Source: Rosa chinensis | Lineage: Eukaryota; Streptophyta; Magnoliopsida; Rosales; Rosaceae | Length of the DNA: 64,000 nt | Direction: 5' to 3' | NCBI RefSeq assembly: GCF_002994745.2 | Contig: NC_037089.1 | Location: forward strand, 3,016,001 to 3,080,000 | The notes under the pieces: generated by a model | What the model saw: the letters and a program-made list of their open reading frames with translations, nothing else | The model's database searches: none | What the model was told of the DNA's origin: nothing | Shown here: one piece after another, positions 25,471 to 38,500 of the stretch | Layout: the number at the start of each line of letters is the position of its first letter | Position numbering within the stretch: position 1 is the stretch's first letter | Made by a program: the position numbers and the translations under genes

Positions 25471-26184
25471 ACAGTGACTTTTTTTTTTTTTAACGAATAA
25501 ATGGGAGTAAGGTCAAATATTATTAACAGCTGGACTTTGGGGCCCAAAGCAGTGGTTTGGGCATTGGATTTTCGGCCTGTAATGAGGTTTTTATTACGGC
25601 TGCCCTTTGCTTCGGTCGAATACAAAATCAATATTTTAAGTTTGGTAAAATTGACTTTTTGGTAATCGAAACTGATAAAATTGAAATCGAATAGTACCTA
25701 AAAAGTTGGTTTGATTTTGATAAATATCGAACCTACCGATTATCTAATATTAGTTATATATACTTTAATTTTTAATATATATAGATGTATATTAAGAAAT
25801 ATAAACATATTTATTTTCATAATAATTTTTAAATCAATTAAATAACTCATATACAACTGCTAATATATTGTGAGTTAAACTTAGGACACTTATAAATGGG
25901 AGACTTATGCCTCTAGATCAAATGATACTGAGAAATAGTACATGTGTTTTAAGTAACTTGGTAAAAGATCGTTAAATAATTAGTTTTATTGAATATTACT
26001 AAAACTTGATGTCATATGTACATGAGAGAGCTATAATCAGATAAGGGAGATAAATACAAAGTTTTCAACAATTTTTATCAAATTAAAAAGTTTACTATTG
26101 TTCATTTTTATTTATATTACAAAAGATTTGTTGTAAAGTAGGTAATACTAAAAACCGAAATATAGAATTTAGTAGTGATGATTA
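25471..26184. other. AT-rich intergenic DNA
   Basis: No gene or bounded element seen. A 13-bp motif ATAGAATTTAGTA at 26162 reappears at 26294 inside the neighbouring LTR element. Confidence 0.4.
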
Positions 26185-26189
26185 AATAT

Positions 26190-27636
26190 TGTTGGTGACG
26201 AAAAATTCCGTAGAGGAGTTTGACTTGCCAATGAATGCGGACTGGAGCGGAAGCTGACCGGGAACAATCAAGAAGTTTAATCATTGTGCGTAATATAGAA
26301 TTTAGTATGATAGTCATTCATTGCACACTTATAATCGTAATCATTGTGCGTAATTGTTGTCGTAATAATCGCCGCATTCATGACTGAAATTTAACACCAT
26401 ACTAACTACGGAGTTAATCGCCTTAATTGCGAGCCCAACAGAATTTGACCACTCCCACAATGCCCCCAAATTTTCTCTTTGGACACTCGTCCTAAGAGGA
26501 AATTTCCATTCTCTGACTATTTCAAATCTTGTCTCCAATATTTCCTCGAGCCCTGGCCGTCCCGATTCTTTCCTTGAGCCCTGGCCGCCCAGAATCTTTC
26601 CTCTGGCCCTGGCCGTCCCGATTCTTTCCTTGAGCCCTGGCCGCCCCAATCTTTCCTCAGGCCCTGGCCGCCCCGAATCTTTCCTCTGGCCCTGGCCGCC
26701 CTTAATCTTTCCTCGGGCCCTAACCGCCTCGATTTTTTCCTCGGGCCCTAGCCGCCTCGATTCTTTCCTAAAGGTGAAGATTCATTTTCAGCATGAGACA
26801 TGGAATTGCCCCCATTTCCTTTTGAATATGATCAACAACATTTTATTCTCCTTGGCCACCAGCCTTGGGTATTTACTCTGGCCACCAGCCTTACACATAC
26901 ATTTCAACAACACTGACCACAAATATATTTCAAATATAAAAGGGAAAAAATCAGAATATGATTACTAAAGGAAAGAAAGCTAGTCTACGTTACCTAGACT
27001 TTTGTCACTTCGGGGCTTGTATTCCATCACTCCCAGTCCTTAGTGACAGAAATGAGATTTTCAATGGTGCAACTCCCGCCGTCACTTTTTAGGGAAAAGT
27101 GATTCCCACATACGGCGCCTCTTGTTGGCTCGCCAATGAATTCTAACTGGAGCAGGAGTTGACCAGGAATGATCGAGAAGCTTCATTGGAGCGTTGACTC
27201 AAAGTTTGACCGTCAGCTCAAGGAGGATGGGGGGTACATGCAGAAAACCCTTCGATGCCTAAGTTAGTACGTTTCTTAGTTGAGTGCAGTAAAACAAGTC
27301 GGAATGAGATGGATTACCTGGATGTCGAGCCTCCTTTATATAGGCGATGACTTAATTGGGGAACAAGCCGCCATTATTTATGCTTTTATGGCTGCATTTA
27401 TTTACACGCTTATGATGACAATTATTGCTGCACTAATAACAGTTAATCATTGCGTACTTACGACCGTCATTCATTGCGTATTTATAATAGTCATTCATTG
27501 CGCACTTATAATCGTAATCATTATGCGTAGTTATTGTCATAATACTCGCCGCATTCATGACTGAAATTTAACGTCATACTAACTACAGAGTTAATCGCCT
27601 TAATTGCGGGCCCAGCAGAATTTGACCACTCCCACA
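26190..27636 (+). mobile_element. Small non-autonomous LTR retroelement
   Basis: Two direct repeats frame a short non-coding interior. The 5' LTR is about 26190-26459 and the 3' LTR about 27123-27636. Both begin TGTTGG and end CCCACA, and they match across the last 120 bp (GCCGCATTCATGACTGAAAT ... GAATTTGACCACTCCCACA). The 5' copy lacks about 250 bp present in the 3' copy, including the TATATAGG promoter box near 27340. Flanks AATAT (26185-26189) and AATAC (27637-27641) fit a 5-bp target duplication with one mismatch. The segment before the 3' LTR (CCCACATACGGCGCC) resembles the pre-LTR region of Ty3-type elements. There is no gag or pol, so it is TRIM/LARD-like or heavily deleted. Confidence 0.7.
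26547..26769. repeat. GC-rich 28-bp minisatellite, 8 copies
   Basis: Eight consecutive 28-bp units of the type GAGCCCTGGCCGCCCCGAAT followed by CTTTCCT lie inside the LTR element interior. Units vary by substitution at a few positions, and the last two use AACCGCCTC or TAGCCGCCTC. Base composition is much GC-richer than the flanks. Confidence 0.9.
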
Positions 27637-27825
27637 AATACCAAATATTTTGGTTAGTAATTGGTAACTCCATTTTGAAACCGAAAGCTTTGATTTTGAA
27701 GTTGGTAAGGCCACTAAGGTTTATAATCGATTAAAACCGACCGAATGACAACCTTATGTTTTATATTTGAGCTGCTTATAATTTTGTGGAGGAGGTCTTG
27801 CTATTCATGACTATATATGTAAATC

Positions 27826-28832
27826 GAATCCGGCTCCTCTAAAGTTAAATTCTCTAAAGTTATGTGAATTTCTTAACATTACAATCTTCCATTTAATCTA
27901 ATGAGTAGAAAAATAGACACATCAACGAAATACATATTGAAAATGATTTTTAATCATTTTTCTTTAAAACTAACGTTAACTTGGGTTGGTTTCTAGGACT
28001 CAATCCCTTCTTTGATATTAAAGATCAATGAGAATATTTCATGATTACAAGTTAAATAAATCAAATAAAGGCTACAGTTGTCCATTAAAACACCTTTCAT
28101 GATCGATAAGTTTATAATATGATTTGTGGAGTTAGTTAGATTCTTATGGCCTTTAATTTTCGTTAGGAAAAAAAAAAAAAAACGATTCTTTAGGTATTCA
28201 CAATTGACATACATGACTACTTACATATCCATAAACGGCACTGCATGGAGCAAATTTGTGTATGAGGCGAATTTGTGTATGATAAGATGGATTAGAAAGT
28301 AGAAACCCATCATCTCCCGAGGAAAAGGAAGGCGAACAAATCAAAGAGTAAATGAACAGGTATATGGGAACCCTTTGCAATTAAAAGGATCGGACAATGG
28401 CCAAATCAAATTCTTCCAACAGAAACAAAAGCTGAAAACTCAAATCAAAGTTAAAATTTCCTTTGAAATTGAAATATGAACAAATGCCGTTTTATCTTGG
28501 AAGTGGGAGAAAATTAAAAAAGAAAAAAGAAAGAGAGAGAGAGAGTTTAGAATTTTATACAGGACTTAGATCGCTGCTGGGACTTGAATCCCCAGTTCAT
28601 AAAAGATCTCATAGAAACTTATACTTCCCAGTTCTTTTAAGGATGCTGTTTTTTTTTTTTTTTTTTTTTCATTTGAGATAACGGCAACGTTAAGAGGGTT
28701 TGGAATAGAAAAAATAGGTCTATTTTGTATTAGTCGATGTGACCATGTTCTACCCATTAAATTAGACGGAAGGTTGTGATTTTAAGAAATTCACATAACT
28801 TTAGATAATTTAATTTTAGAGGAGCCGAATCC
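27826..28832. mobile_element. Mutator-like element, 1007 bp, TIRs of about 110 bp
   Basis: Long terminal inverted repeats: the left end GAATCCGGCTCCTCTAAAGT is matched by the right end read in reverse, GGATTCGGCTCCTCTAAAAT, and similarity continues about 110 bp, through AAGTTATGTGAATTTCTTAA. The flanks are ATGTAAATC (27817-27825) and ATATAAATC (28833-28841), a 9-bp target duplication with one mismatch, as expected for MULEs. The interior has no transposase. It holds a GA tract, a T-run (28649-28670) and unidentified unique sequence that might be captured host DNA. Confidence 0.82.
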
Positions 28833-29080
28833 ATATAAATCTAGCTAGATCTGAGTCATTCTACCCTTTCATTTTTGTGGATTCCTATGAAGATGTGATT
28901 CCCCTTTAAAACCATTTTGATTTCTTTGTGGTGATTTTGATTTTTTTTCGTAAACCCTTTCAATTTTTTTTTCAGTGGTTGCAATTAAGCTTTCAAGTAC
29001 TTGTTTAAGGATAATCATGAGATATAAATTACATTATTACAAGGTCCAAAAGTGCATGGAAATAGATATTTAAACACATG

Positions 29081-30516
29081 TGTTTGACGCGAAAATCCAG
29101 TATGGGTGCAAACTGTCTCTTTTGCTGATGTGATTGCGCAGGCGTGCCAGCACTGTGGGGTGCAGTCGTCGGGGAGTCCCTTGACCTAACTTCTTGATCA
29201 AACGATGTGGACGAGGAGAGCACCAACCTCGTCACAAGGTTCTTTTCTTGCCTTTCGGAAAATGACTTTTTGTCTTACTGGTAAGGGTTTTGGTTGTGAT
29301 CTCTTCGCGTCACCGAATCGATACTCAACGTTGTAGGTTGAGCAGAGCAATCACTGGGAAGTTTGGAGAAAGCACAGGGTTTGCTAAAGCGTGACTTTAG
29401 CTTCGCGGGGGTTGCGAGGGCGTTACCCTTGCTTCACTGGTAGTATCGATGGCAGTAGCACTAACAGTCGGCTCTTGGAGAGACTAGGACTGGAAGTACG
29501 GTCGCTGGGTTTCAACTAGGTTGAAGGTTTGCTCCGGGGAGGCTTGATAATCCGAGGGATTGATTGATTTGAGAGTTGTCTTCGTATATCGTCTTTAGCC
29601 TCTATATATAGGCTGCTCGTAGATTCACTTTCCAAATATGAATGAAATACTATATTTCAGGCCACAGCTATTGGCCTTGAATCAAATCAAAACTCTGAAT
29701 AGTTTTGATACCTATCGTATGCAATAATAGATTAACTCTGTCGTAGCAATCTTTTAGGCAATGTTAATTACCTTTTAGAGACCTAGACGTAATCTTCCTC
29801 TTGGATGTGGTAGGATATGCACGTATATATGTTCATATATATCGCGAGGACTAGTCACAATTAAGGTTGATAGCTTCCTTAATTGATCCATGTTATTGGC
29901 AGAGTGATTGATTGCCCCGCGTCCACCTTAATTGCTTGGTAGTCCTTGATTGCATGGGAACATGATCGCTTGCCTCTTATTGGCAGCGAATAGTTGCTGG
30001 CCTTCCTTAATTGTGCATGAGCAATTATACATGTACCACAAGATTACATATATTATATAATAATCCTTGATGATTGCATGCTTCTGACCAAACTGTTGTA
30101 CGTCCACCATACCCATACCTCTTAATTGCCATATATGTAGGCAAACTTAATTACTTGCAATCTGTCGGTAGCGAAGGATGATGGCCTTAATGGAAAAAGG
30201 ATTCATGTTTCCCTGATGAAACTCCTTGCATGACTAGGCCACGTAATCTGATATCTCGCTGTCAAGCCTCCCTTTAGCACAATGCTTGACAATCAAGCAA
30301 ATCATCATATTTAATTATCAAATACTTGATAATAAATAGTAAATCGATGAATATCCAGATCTGTCTCAGGATTGCTTGATCTCCAAGTAGGCCTTATTTA
30401 GCCTCTAAATAATATATTCCGAACTTGTCGTAAATAAATAGCTTGGGCCACGGATATTGGCCCGGATTTCTTCGAGTCCCCCTTATCGGAAAAAAATGTT
30501 ATTTTGGGTTCAAACA
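29081..30516 (+). mobile_element. Solo LTR, 1436 bp
   Basis: Starts TGTTTG and ends CAAACA, a perfect 6-bp inverted terminal pair, and is flanked by an exact 5-bp target duplication ACATG (29076-29080 and 30517-30521). A TATATATAGG box near 29604-29613 on the plus strand fits an LTR promoter and sets the orientation. There is no internal region, primer-binding site or coding sequence, so this is a single LTR left by recombination between two LTRs. Length suits a Ty3-type element, but the family cannot be fixed from the LTR alone. Confidence 0.88.
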
Positions 30517-30521
30517 ACATG

Positions 30522-32230
30522 GACCACAATATAATTCAACTTTGGTGAGCCCTCATCATCTGTGCCCACATCTAATGTAATTCAACCAACCACTCCCAAT
30601 AACACCACACAAACACATCCATCTACACCATTGGGTGCCCCATTCATCTTCGCTCAACTACTGGTTACTGCGTGTTTCTAGACAATAAATTTAATCTCAT
30701 GGAGTGCTGAGAAAAATCTTGTGTTTCTCACTCCTCCACGTACGGCTCTAACTCCTTTGGATGGCACGTGTGATCTATTGCCCAGTAGTGGCTAGGTCTT
30801 CATCAATTATTGTATAAATTTATGACTCTTAACTGTTACCTTATCTTATCTTGCTTCTTTTAAATTTTTTAGACTCTTTCTTGCGAAAATTATTCTACGC
30901 ACCGACGGTGCAAGTGACCCAACAGCATAATTGACACGTGGTGTAATCTGAGCCACTCATTTGATCCAGCCCTTGATTGAGTATTACCTCTGTTTGACAG
31001 TCAACGTCTGGCAACTTGAGAGATTTAAAAAAAACAAAAAACTGAAGTTAATGAGGTAAAAACTAAGTCTGATGTGTAAATTTTCATTAAACCAGGTAAT
31101 TTGTAGAAGTAGGCAAAATCGAATTGGGGCCTGGATCTTCTTCTTCTTCTTTGCAGATCGACGATTTGATCAGTAGCCTTCAATTTTGAACAGTTCACTT
31201 CTTTATTTCTGCGAGATCTCATCTGATTCAAACTGATTATGATCCTTGCATTTCAGAAGAAAAAAAAACCCTTTCGATTATAAAAGAGAAAGTCGGAGGC
31301 TTGTCCGCCGGCGCCTCCGCGACGAATGTGGCTTCTCGCCTCGTCGGACGGGCCATGGTGATGGTGAAGCACCGACTCGTTTTCTTTTCTTCTCAGTTGT
31401 TGGTGACGGCTGCTGCGGGGTTTATGTTTTGGTGGTCGGCGGTTGAGCGGTGGGTGGAAATGCAAGTTTGGTTTCTGCAGATGAGGATGATTGACCTATG
31501 CGGGTTTGGACGAGTTTGGGGTGGATTGGTAGGGGATATTACAAAGGAGACTTGTCGAGAGCTGAGAAAGTTATGGGCAGAGCTTGAGGTCTTCAGATTT
31601 GATGTTTACAATAGTTTGTAACATTTTTGTATATATTGAGCAACCTACTGCAATTCTTTGCTCTCGTGTTTTCTGGGTGCTGAGAGTTTTTCTTTTGTCT
31701 GTGTTGATGCCTTTGAGTTCAGCTTTCTGGTTTCTTTATTTGTTCTGTGAATTTGCAATCAATTTAAAGTCATCATTATCAACAGCACCCAAGTGAATTC
31801 TGTACTTCTTTGTGTATGGTTCAAACTGACATGGACCACATTAAATTTAACCCACTTGTGCAGATATCTGGGCTTCTGATGGGTGGGCATGGTAACTAAT
31901 GATTTGGCAATTGGGTGGACTGATTTCGGAATTTTCTTGCTTTGATAATTGGTCTGCTGATAAAGATTTTCCGGTTGAATTGGTGGCCGTACGAAATCAG
32001 TAGACCATTAATATATTTATATGAATATGAAAAAAAAATAAACATAGCCGTATAGCTGCTGTGTTGGCTAGTACAGGTTCGAGCCATGCATTTATTTTCT
32101 GAAGTTGTTATTTGGTTGGTGCCTTGGTGGCTTGTATTTTGGCAGAAGAACATTTTTTTTTTTTTAAGAAAAAATTATAAGTATTTACATCATACTAATA
32201 TGCGTAATTTTTTAATAATTAAAAAATAAT

Positions 32231-32265
<35 letters not shown>

Positions 32266-32982
32266 CAATTGGATGAAAGAAAAGATGTTATTTAATAAGA
32301 AAAACGTAATTCTGACGAATTAATTTACATGATCACTGTTTGTGAGTAGTAATTCACCCTCTTAATTAAGGTTTGTGAGTGAAAAAATTAGTTTCATTCA
32401 TTGTTGTTTCAACCTTGATCATGGCGGTCAATTCAATATTTACCACATAGTAATAGGTTATGTGTAAAAAAAAAATTAAGCTGATTCATTTTTGTTTCGT
32501 CATCGGTTAAAGTAGTCAACTCTATATACACTTGCACTCCCCTAGGGTGAGCCGAATCACAAAAAGATAAACGTCTCTAATTTTTAACATGAACTGACAT
32601 AACCACACACCCCACGAGAGTGTAAGTACTGTAAGAAGTTACGAAGAAGTGGTTACCAGTGTTTTAGTTTGATAGGTATTTAGGGTTTAAGAATTGACCA
32701 TGTGGATAAAGGTTGAAACAATAACGAAACCAGTTAAATTTTTTATCTTAGCCATTTATATTTTCATGCCATGATCACATCCAACGGTCAAATTGGCGAA
32801 ATTCTATTTCCTACATCTTGTTGATAAACGTCTCGATTTTTTTACATGGTTTGACTTAGTTCATACCCACGAGAGTGTAAGCATTGAGGGATTGAGAAAA
32901 GAATTTGCGAATAAGTTGTTACAAACATTTTAGTTTTATTTTTATTTTTAAGAAGAATGAATTAATTGCATTGATAAGCAAT
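30522..32982. other. Gene-poor stretch
   Basis: No confident gene. A plus-strand open stretch with ATG at 31355 and stop at 31621 (88 codons, MVMVKHRLVFFSSQLLV at its start) follows a GC-richer segment (31290-31560) and might be a small unknown gene or a fragment; I recognise no domain. A TA microsatellite lies at about 32228-32266. Diverged copies of a CCACGAGAGTGTAAG-containing segment occur at about 32560-32640 and 32830-32890. Confidence 0.35.
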
Positions 32983-33831
32983 TTAGATAATCACATGGGA
33001 CAACCATTGTGGCACGTCCTCAAACCAAACACGAAATGCAGGAAACAAAAGCGTGTTTCTAGCTAACAAGTACGCTGCCTGATTACATTTTCGTAAGCAA
33101 AACGTACACACAACTAAGGTGAAGAGATGAAACATTGATTTGACCTCTTCTAATAACATGCTTTCTACAGACCAATCCAAATCATCTTTAGATAAATCAT
33201 TGACAACCGCTAAAGCATCAAATTCCATAATTAGTTGAGAAGATTGAAATCCTAAGTTGGAAAGCACTTGAAGACCCAAAGATGCTGCATAAATTTATGT
33301 GGCCTTAACACTAAATCTGCCTTGCACCCTTTTGGAAGCTGCCAGTAATACATCCCCTCTTTCATTCCGATGAATAACTCCCATCCCTCTAACTCCTCGC
33401 TGAACATCCACTGCACCATCAACGTTTAACTTAAGAAAGCGGAGTTGAGGTTTGACCCATTTATCAGCACAATTAACATGTCTAGGAGGGGAAGAGCGCG
33501 ACTTATTAATCTCCAAAAATTCAGAATAGGAGGACCAAACCTCATGAAGAATGTAATGAGCACTTACAAACTTGCAGCGGTGAAATTCTTCATTTCTTGC
33601 GTGTCAAACGCAATGACACAATAAAACAACCAAAGCAAGCTCTTCAGCAGACAAATAGAAGCAAGCAGAACGGAAGAAATCTTTGAATGAGCCGCTCTTC
33701 CAAGAACCCACTGCGCCTTTGAAATGGGTGAGTTTCCAAACGTCTTTTGCCTTAGAACAAGACCAAATTGATGACGAAAACCAATGAATTTTTTTACCAT
33801 AGCCATATTTTCTCTCAATGATCACATCCAA
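32983..33831 (-). pseudogene. LINE-type RNase H domain (RVT_3) relic
   Basis: One minus-strand frame can be read from 33831 to the stop at 32983, interrupted by two nonsense codons: TGA at 33606-33604 and TAA at 33297-33295. The first part ends in FFRSACFYLSAEELALV, typical of the zinc-binding linker after plant LINE reverse transcriptases. The second has KLNVDGAV and GMGVIHRNERGDVLLAASKR, the first strand and acidic residue of the RNase H fold. The third has EFDALAVVNDL and CNQAAYLLAR. Order and spacing fit the C-terminus of a LINE ORF2 or a domesticated RNase H-like gene. The TGA sits where tryptophan is usual (VWHARNEE), so each stop could be a single substitution. The polymerase part is absent and no poly(A) tail or target duplication was found. 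Confidence 0.75.
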
Positions 33832-35885
33832 TAGTCGAATTGGCCTAAATATATTTCCTTAAACTTGTTGGTTTTGGAAGATATACTTTTCCACATAACT
33901 AATAAATAAATTCGACCACATTAGCAGGCACACATAAAATTCGTTCGATCCCCGTGCACAAAATAAAAACCGGACATATTGGACCGTACCCATGCATTAC
34001 GTGCTCAGTAATAGGTACAATGTTAAAAGATTGACCCGATCCATCATCCAACGGTCAAATTAGCCAGATTCTAGTTTTCCCACTTTGTTGTTGTTGGAAG
34101 GTATATTATTTTCATATAACTAATAAACAACTCAGATCACATTAGTAAACATAAAAGGATTTTGTGCTATTAATATGACATTATGCATGTATTTACCGCG
34201 TAGTAGTTAGTATTGTTGAAAACAATTAGCCCCGTTCGCCGTTGTATTGACCTTGACAAAGAAAATATAAATTTAGGATAACTAAAAAACTAACGAAAAA
34301 GATAATTAGAGTTTAGGATACATAATAATGAATTTTATTCATAAAAATGTAGCGGGATGTGGTGAAAAATCAAATTAAGTTAGCGGGAAGAAAGAGCGCC
34401 GGTTGTCAAGAGTTTTTGGCATAAATAGTTGTGCGCTTTCTTCTTTCTATAGGTAGCTCTTATATCTTCGATTTATCGGCTCACAGCGATTCGTCTCTTC
34501 GCTGTGACTCTTCCATTCCGACCTCCGACGACCACCACCTCCATTATGTAATCTTTCTTCATTTTTTCTCATCAATCTTTCCTCTCACAATCTTCCTTCT
34601 CTCTCTGCAACGCAACCGAGCCACAACCAACAGCCTCAAACAGATTACTAGAGGATTCAATTTCCCCATCTCGCAGCAACACAAAGCAAAGCCCAGGACA
34701 CGAGCATAACTCTCCAGGTAAGATTTTCTAATTTTCACCTCTAATTTTTAACTGTAAGACTAAAATCTTGACTTCTCAAATGTTTAGGGCTGAGATTTAT
34801 CTTCTTCTTATTATTATTTTTTGGGTCAGAGTTTGATTTATATTTTCATGTTTGTCTCAAGACTCCATGAGTTTATGGAATTGAACCAGTTTTTACTTTC
34901 GAAGTGGCTCCATCTTGCCCCAATTTCATCTTTTGATTTCCCCTTTTCACTTTTACACCTTCTAGGTCACAGTCCAAGTTTACAACAGGTATTCAACGGA
35001 CAAGCAATTGAAGCGTGGTTCTCTTATCACATGAAACCAGCGTGGTTCTTAGCCATACAACTGATACAAGAAGAAATTTCCCACCTTTAACTGAAGTCTC
35101 AAGGCTAGTGAATAAGTCGGAACAATTCATTTGCTAACATTCTCAGAGTTGCTACTTGTACAGATACACGAATTCAAAGAATTGACTTATTGCAGATTCA
35201 TATTTAATTACATGAAAAATGGATTAAATTTACAGAATCCAATTGCCACAAGTTCAATGGACTGTTAGCAACCTTTCCAATATGAATATGGGGTATAGGG
35301 TTCTATAGACGTTTGACTGATCAATCCTCCAATATAGTGTATACGTCCTTATTCTCTGTCCCAAATATCTCATCAGTCTTCTGCAGAGTCCTGAAATGTT
35401 CCAGTTATTTATAGACAAGTAACACTCACTCAATTAACTGTAAAATAGCACCAAAATTAATCATAATGCAAGACCTGAGCTCAATTTTCTTTGCTCGTGG
35501 GCGTTTAATTCCTTAAAATTTGACAAAAAGGTGCCAAACTGCTCACAAGACAAATGACTCCTGGCAATAAGCTCACAAGATCAGAAGGTCAAGAAATTAA
35601 AGCATCCACCTGTTCATGCGAAAAATGATGTCTGGGGGCCATAAGAGGAAGAAAAATTACAAACAGATAATGAACTCTATTATTTGACTTTCTAGAAAAC
35701 TAACTAACTTGCTGATGTAGTTAGTTACTTATTTTTCAAGGATCCTCCCGTCACTTTTCACCGAACCAGTCCGACATTTTTGAACAAATTTAGGATCTTA
35801 ATTCACATAACAAAACAAACCATGTATAATCTAACAAATATGTAAAACATAAAAGCTTCTGAGCTCCATAGAACATGTTCTAACC
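33832..35885. other. Gene-poor stretch; possible leader exon
   Basis: Diverged copies of one segment (GATCACATCCAA-GGTC-AATT, then ACTAATAAA-AA-TC) occur around 33820-33930 and 34040-34160, with a third around 32770. A CT-rich stretch at 34430-34717 ends in a good splice donor (CTCCAG, then GTAAGA at 34718) and looks like a transcribed 5' leader, but no downstream coding exon was found. The rest is featureless. Confidence 0.3.
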
Positions 35886-36038
35886 TTAGCAGGCATAGGC
35901 AGTTTTAAGCTCAGGTTTTGCATTATGATGGGCTTCAGGTGCAAGTGAGAGCTTGCTGAATAAATCTGTTGGTGGCTCCTTCATAAACCTCTTGTCAAAC
36001 TTTAATTCCCTTGGACTTGGTAGTCTGCTTTCCTGTTT
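35886..36038 (-). pseudogene. Unidentified decayed exon
   Basis: A minus-strand open stretch encodes a protein-like segment (PRELKFDKRFMKEPPTDLFS and onward) that runs into a TAA at 35888-35886. Moving the frame by one base at the A-run near 35906-35909 would instead read LPMPAK up to a perfect donor AAG/GTTAG at 35885/35884. This suggests a real exon with a one-base insertion. I cannot name the family. About 36380-36480 could hold its upstream leader, but no further exon was confirmed. Confidence 0.3.
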
Positions 36039-37068
36039 GATATTTTGGGATAACGTACACCAGTTCCTTCTTTACTTGACGACAATGTCTTCCTTTTAAG
36101 AGAGTATTTTGCATTTATCACTTTTGGCAGAGACAGAGTTTGGTCCCTTAATCTCTGTGGAAAACACAATCAACATGTAAAACCCATCACCATCACCACC
36201 TAAAGGCATTTTTCACAATCGTAGTTCATTAATTAAGCTCAACCCAGCCTCAAAATGCACACCCAATTCGATTGCAACCACAAAATGATTCTTCTATGTC
36301 AAATTTTTTTCACCGATCAAGAATTCAGCTAGATAAATTCAAATTGAATCAACTTTAAATCCAAAAGCAAACGACTTACAGGGGAATTTGAGTTCTGTGG
36401 GCTGAATACTAAGATGTTGTCCGGATTCGGTATTGAATTGGGAACTAGGGTTTCGCAGACTCAAGAATAACCTGAAACGGAGGGACACCCATCTTAACAG
36501 GAAAGAAAACTGGACTTGGCCTCATGAACTATCAAGAATTGGTCTTCGCCTGTTCTTCTAATTCTTCTTGTTCGGAGGGACCCTTCGGAGACCAAGAAGA
36601 ATCTCGCTCAATGGTCTTCGCCACACGATCTATCAAGAATTGGTCTTCGCCAACTCTGTTCTTTCCTCACAAACTTGATCTTTCCTCCCAACTTTGTTCT
36701 GGCTGCAATTCCGCCGCAACCAATAAAGTGATAAAACAGAAGATTTGATCATTTGAAAGATCAAGTTTAAGGTCGATCAAGAACCACGTGCCTCCCACAC
36801 TGCTCGTGGTAAATTTCGTTTTTACTACTGTTCGAATTTTTTGGTCTTCGTTTGAGTATTGTTCACTAACGGACGACCGAGTAACAGTTGGGGTATAACG
36901 TTGGGGTATAACGTTAGCACACGTGACTTGCACACTGCTGGTGCAAGTGACCCACGGTGCATGGAATCCTCTCCGGTCTTTCTGTTGTCACATTTCTTCT
37001 GCTACTGAGGAAATTTGTAGTGGTGCAAGAGCTAGGTAGTAGTGCAAGAGCTAGGTACGTAGCTGAAA
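36039..37068. other. Upstream region of reductase gene 1
   Basis: No gene seen. Small local duplications are present: ATCAAGAATTGGTCTTCGCC at 36531 and 36632, GTTGGGGTATAAC twice at 36887-36912, and GTGCAAGAGCTAGGTA twice at 37022-37055, the last in the likely 5' UTR of the reductase. The final bases before the ATG (GCTAGGTA...GCTGAAA) resemble those before the second reductase copy. Confidence 0.5.

Positions 37069-38500
<1,432 letters not shown>

Noticed and set aside
26547..26769. CRISPR-like regular repeat
   Set aside because: Units are directly contiguous with no spacers, in plant DNA inside an LTR element; it is a minisatellite.
31246..31621. Small plus-strand genes in a GC-richer patch
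   Set aside because: Overlapping frames of similar length on both strands, no recognisable domain and no supporting splice or start context; kept only as a note in the spacer entry.
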